The position numbers were made by a program, and so were the translations under genes. Of a stretch of DNA of 19,518 nt, positions 16,001 through 19,518 are shown in pieces (within the stretch, counting starts at the first letter, position 1; every line of letters starts with the position of its first letter). The notes under the pieces were generated by a model that searched no databases, was not told the origin of the DNA, and was given only the letters and a program-made list of their open reading frames with translations. This stretch comes from Baffinella frigidus (lineage: Eukaryota; Cryptophyceae; Cryptomonadales; Baffinellaceae), in NCBI GenBank assembly GCA_026770585.1, contig MU647002.1:1-19518 (forward strand), given 5' to 3'.

Positions 16001-17489
16001 CTCTCTCTCTCTCTCTCCTTCATCCCCTCTCCTTCGCACCCTCTCCTCACGTCGTTTTCTCTCTATCTGATGTTCCTGATCCCAAGGGCACCGTCCTACA
16101 CCCCAACCCCTGAACCCCAACCCCCAGCCCCTAACCCCGAAACCTTAAACCATCCGCACCAGATGCCAGCACCCTAACCCCTAACCCCCAACCCCTACTG
16201 CAGATCACGGGCGGACCAAATCGTCGATTTTAAGATCTCGGATTTCCCCTACGGAGGGTTCGGATTCAACCCCTCTGTCCGAAGGAAATGGTTTTCATAA
16301 ATCGTCGATTTGGTCTCACCCTGAGGGTAGGTGGCAGATGGCAGCAGGGGTCGACGTGGTGCAGACAGTGGGCGTGTTCATCACGAACCGCTACATCGAC
16401 AAGGCGTCTTAAGGACTTTCACCTGAAGCCGAGGCCAGATTCCGGCCTTGGCTGTCTTATATGTGCCAGATTCTGGCCTTGACTGTCTTATATGTGCCGA
16501 GCTCGTTCGAGAGTGGTCTATCGCTTTTCCTGGTCCCAACGGCCTCAACCTTAACCCCTAACCCCTAACCCCTAACCCCTAACCCCTAACCCCTGAAACA
16601 TGTGCAGATGGCAGCAGGGATCGACGCGGCACAGACAGTGGTAAACCCCAAACCCTAACCCTGAACCCTCAACCCTAAACCCTAAACCCTACACCCTAAA
16701 CCTTAAACCCTAAGCCCTACACCCTAAACCCTAAACCCTCAACACCAGACACCAAACACCAAACACCAAACACTAAACACTATACCCTAAACACCAAACA
16801 CTAAACCCTATACCCTACACCCTAAACCCTAGACCCTAAAACCTAAAACCTAAACCCTGAACCCTGTACCCTAAACCCTAAACACCAGACACCAAACACC
16901 AACAACTAAACCCTGTACACGAAACCCTAGGGCGTGTTCATCACGAAGCGGTACATCGACAAGGCGTCAGGCAAGGGCGAGGCCGGCGCCAACGACAACT
17001 GCAAGTTCGAGGTGTGCTCTCCCGCTGTTCTCGAAAAACGTCGAGAACTTTGGTCACGTAACACCCCAGAATCCGGGCCCAAATTCACATTCGAAACCCT
17101 CAAAGCCCACCGAGTCGCACGTAAATCCGTTTCTGGATTTATGCAGAGAGGAATCCGGATTTATGCAGAGAGGACGTCCTTTAGGTCCGTTAATTTCTTT
17201 TTACTCCCACCATAGGCGGACACCGGAACGTATCCTGCAGAAAGGCCATGCTTCCTTTCGGATCACATCAGGCCCCCCGGTGCAGAAGGATCGCGGCAGA
17301 AACCGGCTAAAGGGTATCCCTAACTTCTCTGGTACAACCATGCGTACCAGAGAAGTCAGGCATACCCTTTAGCCGGTTTCAACCATGCGTACCGGTTTCC
17401 TCATGGCGGATTTATGCAGAGAGGACGGTTCCGGATTTATGCAGAGATGAATCCGCCGGTTTGCCGCACCCATGCCGTGGTCAAACTAG

Positions 17490-17554
<65 letters not shown>

Positions 17555-18445
17555 TCCGTTGGGTTGGTGACTGCAGACACGCTCTCGGGGGGGTGGGGGG
17601 GGGGGTTGGTACTGGCGCCTCACTATCTTGGTGTAGGGTGCTGTCTTGATTTCCGCACGGGTGAGAATACGTGCCACTCGGTGGGCTTCGAGGGGTTCGG
17701 ATTTGAATTTGGGGCCGGATTCTGGGGTGTTACGTGACCAAAGTTACACCAGAAAATCCTTAGAGTTAATTATCTCTGGGCAAGTTGACTTTTGGCGAAA
17801 GGTCCGTCGTTCACCGTGTGGTTGGCAACCTTGACAGTTTAAGGCGCCTAGGTCCGCCCTGCCAGGTTGTTTTGATTTGGTTCGATTTGGTCAGGGCACG
17901 GGAGAGTCGCATCAAGAGTGGAAGCCCACTCGAGAATGCTGGAGGGGCCTATTTACATGTGGGGTTGTAAATATCTGTACCAGGATAAGGTAAAGTAACC
18001 TCCTGACTGTGCAATTTGAGCAGAGTCTCGTGACCATTCTACGAAAGTTACTACACAAATGCCCTCTTTTAAAAGCACATCGGTTTTAAATAGGCCCCTC
18101 TAGCATCCTCGTCTGGGCCGCCCCGTACCCGAGTCCTGCAAAATGTCCGCCCCGTCTGCAGCAGCGGTCATCCACTCGAGAATGCTAGAGGGACCTATTT
18201 ACATGTGTGGTTGTAAAACTTTGTACTAGGATAGGGTGTTCCAACCTCGTAACTGGCCTACTCATGGTTTCAGTGGCTCCAAGGGCAACGAAAGTTAATA
18301 CACAAATGCCACATATAAAATTATGTTGGATTGAAATAGGCCCATCTCGCATTCTCGTGTGGATACAGAAGCCTGAAACTTTTTCCCCGAACAGTTCGAC
18401 TACGCGCTGCGCAAGAAGGGTGTAGACAAGATGATCGTCCTGGTC

Positions 18446-18482
<37 letters not shown>

Positions 18483-19454
18483 CTCGCTCTCTCTCTTGCT
18501 TTCTCTCTTTCTCTTTCTCTCGCTCTCTCGCTCTCGCTTTCTCTTTCTTTCTCGCTCTCGCGCGATCTCTCTCTCTCTCTTTCTCTCTCGCTCGCTCTCG
18601 CTCTCTCTTTTTCTCCCTCTCGCTCTCTCTCTCCCTCCCTCCCTCCCTCCCCCCCTCTCTCTCCTGGCCGATCAACACACGCCCGGCCCTGCAGCGACAC
18701 CCTGCAGCGGTATCACCCTCAACCCTCATCCCAGAGCTTGATGCACCTTACTCCTGTACTCTCGCTGGCAACCCCCCCACACGGTGGGCCACGAAGGTTT
18801 CGTTGGGGCTGGAATTCAGGGTATTACGTGACCAAATTGCACCAGAAAATCCTGGAAGTTAATTGCCTCAGGGCAAGTTGACTTTTGATGAAAGGTTCGC
18901 AGTCCACCGTGTGGTTCCCTCAGTTCCTCCTCACCGGCTCCGCATCCTCCTTTCGAGCAATTTCGCTACTTCCTCACCAGGGCGCCCACACAGCGGGCTA
19001 CGAAGGGATTTTCGGCCCACATCGGGCCACCTTTCCGTTACCTCATCCGTAGGAACCCCCCTACGTCCCTACGGGTTGCCTACCGTAGGGTCGTAAGTCT
19101 TATCGCGTATGGGTTATTCACGAATCCCTTCGAAGTCCGCGGTGTGGCCGGCTCCGCATCCTCCTTTCGAGCAATTTCTGGCTCTGTCCGAGTGAAGTTG
19201 GGCACGTCGATATTTCGCCCCCCCCCCCCGAAATTTCACAGGTGAATTTTGACACATCCCCATGAAATGTACCAGTGAAATTTCAGGAGGGGCGAAATAT
19301 CGACGTGCCCAACTTTACTCGGACAGATCTAAAATTTCGCTACTTCCTCACCATGACGCCGCTCGACAGTTTATGGCGTCCACATTTCAAAAGTTGGTTT
19401 TCAAATCAGGTAATGGAACCGAGCTGCCGCAACACCGCAGCGTGGGACGGCGTG
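12793..19454 (+). CDS. TIR-domain protein, probably N-myristoylated (3' end beyond the window)
   Basis: Exons are read as 12793-12817, 12888 to about 13069, 14453-14545, 14677-14736, 16608-16640, 16931-17011, 18395-18442 and 19410-19454. The six TIR exons are all phase 0 with GT-AG borders and give a continuous domain. Strand A and helix are EIFLTHDWANDELGRNNHER, the BB-loop region is VSAWFDEEAMRGDINLT, then VGVFITKRYIDKASGKG, NDNCKFEFDYALRKKG, and VDKMIVL joined to VMEPSCRNTAAWDGV. By alignment with TIR NADases such as SARM1, the Glu in CKFEF (17009-17011) is the expected catalytic acid (inference). The first exons give MGCGASKP, a classical N-myristoylation and palmitoylation start, but their link to the TIR exons across about 1.4 kb is not proven. 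The likely roles are NAD-cleaving or adaptor signalling at a membrane. Confidence 0.8.
13343..13505 (-). mobile_element. Hairpin family C, copy 1
   Basis: Ends GCCCACACAGCGG...GAAGGGAT and TCCCTTCGTAGTCCGCTGT. The interior, with CGTAGGGACATAGAGGGGTT and GGCCCGAAATGGGCC, matches the copy at 18983-19149 in inverted orientation. Confidence 0.75.
13582..13694 (+). mobile_element. Hairpin family B, copy 3
   Basis: Ends GGGGTATCCCGTAAGCGGCC and GGCTACTTAGGGGATACCCC. The interior GGTCAAATTTGACC and GGGCCCTACGGTAGGG match copy 2 closely. Confidence 0.8.
14265..14420. mobile_element. Hairpin element F2
   Basis: ATGTGCGTGGCCACTCAATT onward pairs with AATTGAGTGGCCTCGCACAT. The interior matches F1 (GCTTGGACATAGCTTTA, ATCCACCCCAAGATAG). 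It ends about 30 bp before the acceptor of the first TIR exon, with a short CT tract between. Confidence 0.8.
14453..14736 (+). CDS. TIR exons 1 and 2 (strand A to BB loop)
   Basis: Exon 14453-14545 (31 codons) starts LTEIFLTHDWANDELGRNNH after a CT-rich CCGCGCAG acceptor and ends HRLT|GTCTCG. Exon 14677-14736 (20 codons) is EIGVSAWFDEEAMRGDINLT between CCCTCAG and ACG|GTGAGC. The 131-bp intron between them holds a 33-bp direct repeat (CGAAGTCGTKTGCGTCAACT). Confidence 0.85.
14874..14923 (+). pseudogene. Frameshifted duplicate of TIR exon 2
   Basis: It matches 14677-14736 from the CAG acceptor to the ACG|GT donor (GACGAGGAGGCCATGTGGGG then CGATATCAACCTCACG) but lacks 10 bases, which shifts the frame. 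Both splice sites are kept, so it could be spliced in as a poison exon, but it cannot encode the BB loop. Confidence 0.75.
15121..15153. repeat. Loop-less stem
   Basis: GGCCAAGGACGCCGGA is followed directly by its near-exact reverse complement TTCCGGCGTCTTTGGCC, with one mismatch. Confidence 0.8.
15197..15283 (+). mobile_element. Hairpin repeat family G, copy 3 (shortened)
   Basis: Matches copies 1 and 2 from TCTGTCTCAGTCTATTTGGG to GACGGATTTGTACCGC. The internal stem is GGGCCCACC with GGTGAACCC. The 3' third of the element is missing. Confidence 0.65.
15511..15657. mobile_element. Hairpin MITE-like element H3
   Basis: TTATCCGGGGAAACC to TTTCATTTCCTGGCAAC on the left is repeated inverted on the right. 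Both arms hold the core AAAATTACTACA found in H1 and H2. It lies in the TIR gene intron after exon 2. Confidence 0.85.
15709..15849 (+). mobile_element. Hairpin family D, copy 1
   Basis: Ends ACCACACGGTGGACTACGAA and TCGTAGTCCACCGAGTGGT. The interior has AAAAGTCAACTT, then TTGGTCACGTAACACCCCGG. Related copies are at 17671-17826 and 18777-18914 (inverted) and a fragment at 17050-17117. Confidence 0.8.
15939..16020 (+). repeat. CT-rich microsatellite
   Basis: C-runs then CTCTCT repeats in the long TIR intron; telomere-like AACCCC units follow at 16100-16195. No coding signal. Confidence 0.8.
16205..16330. repeat. Inverted repeat upstream of the intronless exon copy
   Basis: GACCAAATCGTCGATTT (16215-16231) is complemented by AAATCGTCGATTTGGTC (16296-16312), forming an element of about 100 bp shortly before the exon copy at 16338. 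GGGTTCGGATTCAACCC near 16257-16273 is a smaller palindrome inside it. Confidence 0.7.
16338..16412 (+). pseudogene. Truncated, intronless duplicate of TIR exon 3
   Basis: After GGTGGCAG it reads MAAGVDVVQTVGVFITNRYI then DKAS and TAA. It aligns with the two-part exon 16608-16640 plus 16931-17011 but has no interruption after QTV. It stops matching at AAGGCGTC, has no donor, and runs into a stop, so it cannot give a full TIR domain. It shows the uninterrupted form of this exon. Confidence 0.8.
16553..16597 (+). repeat. Pure AACCCCT heptamer run
   Basis: Six or more perfect AACCCCT units end 11 bases before the exon at 16608. This is the TTAGGGG variant on the other strand and forms the pyrimidine-rich stretch before the acceptor CATGTGCAG. 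Confidence 0.9.
16608..17011 (+). CDS. TIR exons 3a and 3b, split by a telomere-repeat intron
   Basis: Exon 3a (16608-16640) is MAAGIDAAQTV. Exon 3b (16931-17011) is GVFITKRYIDKASGKGEAGA then NDNCKFE, ending GAG|GTGTGC. The 290-bp intron between them starts GTAAAC and ends CCCTAG and consists of AAACCCT, ACACCCT and AAACACC heptamers. Compared with 16338-16409, removal of GT...AG restores an uninterrupted exon exactly. The last codon is the predicted catalytic Glu. Confidence 0.85.
16641..16930 (+). repeat. Telomere-like intron (AAACCCT and variants)
   Basis: Nearly every base belongs to degenerate heptamers: AAACCCT and ACACCCT at both ends and an ACCAAAC-type block at about 16742-16800 and again near 16880-16905. 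The intron boundary AG is part of a heptamer (AAACCCTAG). Confidence 0.9.
17050..17117 (+). repeat. Fragment of hairpin family D
   Basis: TTGGTCACGTAACACCCCAG then TCGAAACCCTC...CCCACCGAGT matches the right half of D1 (15790-15847). Confidence 0.65.
17135..17452 (+). repeat. Four 18-bp iterons flanking a hairpin
   Basis: GGATTTATGCAGAGAGGA (one with a T for G) occurs at 17135, 17157, 17408 and 17433, two on each side of a near-perfect hairpin at 17299-17380 (GAAACCGGCTAAAGGGTAT with its complement, about 36-bp arms, loop ACAACCATGC-like). All four iterons point the same way. Confidence 0.8.
17492..17554 (+). repeat. CT microsatellite
   Basis: About thirty CT units with two TT interruptions, in the intron between TIR exons 3b and 4. 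A G-run (17587-17604) follows. Confidence 0.9.
17671..17826 (-). mobile_element. Hairpin family D, copy 2
   Basis: Inverted relative to D1: CCACTCGGTGGGCTTCGAGG at the left, GGGGTGTTACGTGACCAA inside, and GACTTTTGGCGAAAGG to TCACCGTGTGGTTGGC at the right. Confidence 0.75.
17926..18116 (+). mobile_element. MITE family A, copy 2
   Basis: CCACTCGAGAATGCTGGAGG at the left and its complement ending CATCCTCGTCTGG at the right, 191 bp, flanked by GC on both sides (17924-17925, 18117-18118). It carries CGAAAGTTACTACACAAATG near the right arm. Confidence 0.85.
18172..18362 (+). mobile_element. MITE family A, copy 3
   Basis: 191 bp with ends CCACTCGAGAATGCTAGAGG and GCATTCTCGTGTGG, flanked by AT on both sides (18170-18171, 18363-18364). 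It shares GGGTGTTCCAACCTCG with copy 1. It ends 32 bp before TIR exon 4. Confidence 0.85.
18395..18442 (+). CDS. TIR exon 4
   Basis: FDYALRKKGVDKMIVL, 16 codons after CCGAACAG, ending CTG|GTCTGT. It joins NDNCKFE from exon 3b with VMEPSCRN from exon 5. Confidence 0.85.
18443..18664 (+). repeat. Long polypyrimidine microsatellite at an intron 5' end
   Basis: About 215 bp of CT, CTCG and CTTT units begin within ten bases of the exon 4 donor. The Leu-Ser and Arg-Glu open frames here are artefacts. Confidence 0.9.
18777..18914 (-). mobile_element. Hairpin family D, copy 3
   Basis: CCACACGGTGGGCCACGAAG at the left, GGGTATTACGTGACCAAATT inside, and GCAGTCCACCGTGTGG at the right. Closest to copy 2. 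Confidence 0.8.
18983..19149 (+). mobile_element. Hairpin family C, copy 2
   Basis: GCCCACACAGCGGGCTACGA at the left and AATCCCTTCGAAGTCCGCGG at the right. The interior has TGCCTACCGTAGGGTCG. A 45-bp segment (CCGGCTCCGCATCCTCC onward) is present on both sides of it, at 18934 and 19149. Confidence 0.8.
19179..19332. mobile_element. Hairpin element nested in a duplicated segment, with 6-bp target duplication
   Basis: Arms of about 39 bp (TCTGTCCGAGTGAAGTTGGG and its complement) enclose a second small inverted repeat (GAAATTTCAC.GGTGAAT). The insertion splits the sequence GAGCAATTTCGCTACTTCC. The intact form is at 18954-18972, and AATTTC is repeated at 19173-19178 and 19333-19338. Confidence 0.85.
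19410..19454 (+). CDS. TIR exon 5
   Basis: VMEPSCRNTAAWDGV, 15 codons after TCAAATCAG and before GTG|GTTAGA. VMEP.CRN...W.G is the conserved end region of this TIR subfamily. The donor position may be one codon later. Confidence 0.75.
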
Positions 19455-19479
19455 GTTAGACCCATCCCACACTCTATCG

Positions 19480-19518
19480 TAGAGAGAGAGCGAGAGAAAG
19501 AGAGAGAGGGAGAGAGAG
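19480..19518 (+). repeat. GA microsatellite at the window end
   Basis: GAGAGAGAGCGAGAGAAAGA-type repeat, opposite in strand to the CT tracts above, cut by the window end. Confidence 0.85.

Noticed and set aside
17135-17452. CRISPR-like array
   Set aside because: Only four units in two pairs separated by a hairpin, in a eukaryotic intron, with no regular spacers and no cas genes.
18185-18862. Ser-Leu-rich and Arg-Glu-rich open frames
   Set aside because: They arise from the CT microsatellite read in either direction. The same applies to 15748-16120 and 17414-17677.

Overview
The window looks like nuclear DNA of a unicellular eukaryote, most likely a green-lineage (prasinophyte-like) alga. 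The reasons are GT-AG introns in every recognisable gene, very short exons (25-291 nt), many interstitial runs of the plant/algal telomere-type heptamer TTTAGGG and its variants, long CT microsatellites, and dense hairpin (MITE-like) repeats. A Cymbomonas-type genome came to mind, but that is an inference from style and was not checked. No bacterial operons, rRNA genes or convincing tRNA genes were seen.

Layout: (1) About 263-3996, minus strand: a split gene of unknown function. Four phase-compatible internal exons (1624 down to 505) are followed by decayed repeats of the last exon. A signal-peptide-like first exon at 3889-3996 is tentative. (2) 3997-4728: GC-rich, repeat-poor gap between divergent genes, probably the shared promoter region. 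(3) 4729-10380, plus strand: an eleven-exon gene whose exons join in phase into a 415-residue protein. It has a phosphopantetheine carrier domain (GGDSL, Ser67), an acidic linker and about five ankyrin repeats. (4) 10381-12792: intergenic, mostly hairpin repeats. (5) 12793 to beyond the window end, plus strand: a TIR-domain gene. A probable N-myristoylation exon (MGCGASKP) starts it, and six TIR exons follow (14453-19454). The window ends inside the gene.

The most unusual signal is in the introns. Most introns hold a degenerate local copy of the neighbouring exon edge (an 'exon echo'), often next to a hairpin element. Two echo pairs differ by telomere-like DNA placed at or next to the splice junction. 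The clearest is in the TIR gene: one exon copy is uninterrupted (16338-16409), while its sister copy is split by a 290-bp GT-AG intron made almost wholly of AAACCCT-like repeats (16641-16930). With few exceptions the telomere-like tracts have their C-rich strand in the sense orientation of the host gene, on both strands of the window. Together this suggests that introns here arise and grow by local duplication plus telomere-like repeat addition, alongside several MITE families, one of which shows 2-bp target duplications in three of three copies.

The two plus-strand genes give no sign of a shared pathway. One suggests a carrier domain on an ankyrin scaffold, and the other a membrane-anchored TIR enzyme or adaptor. 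All exon joins are read by eye and lack transcript support.
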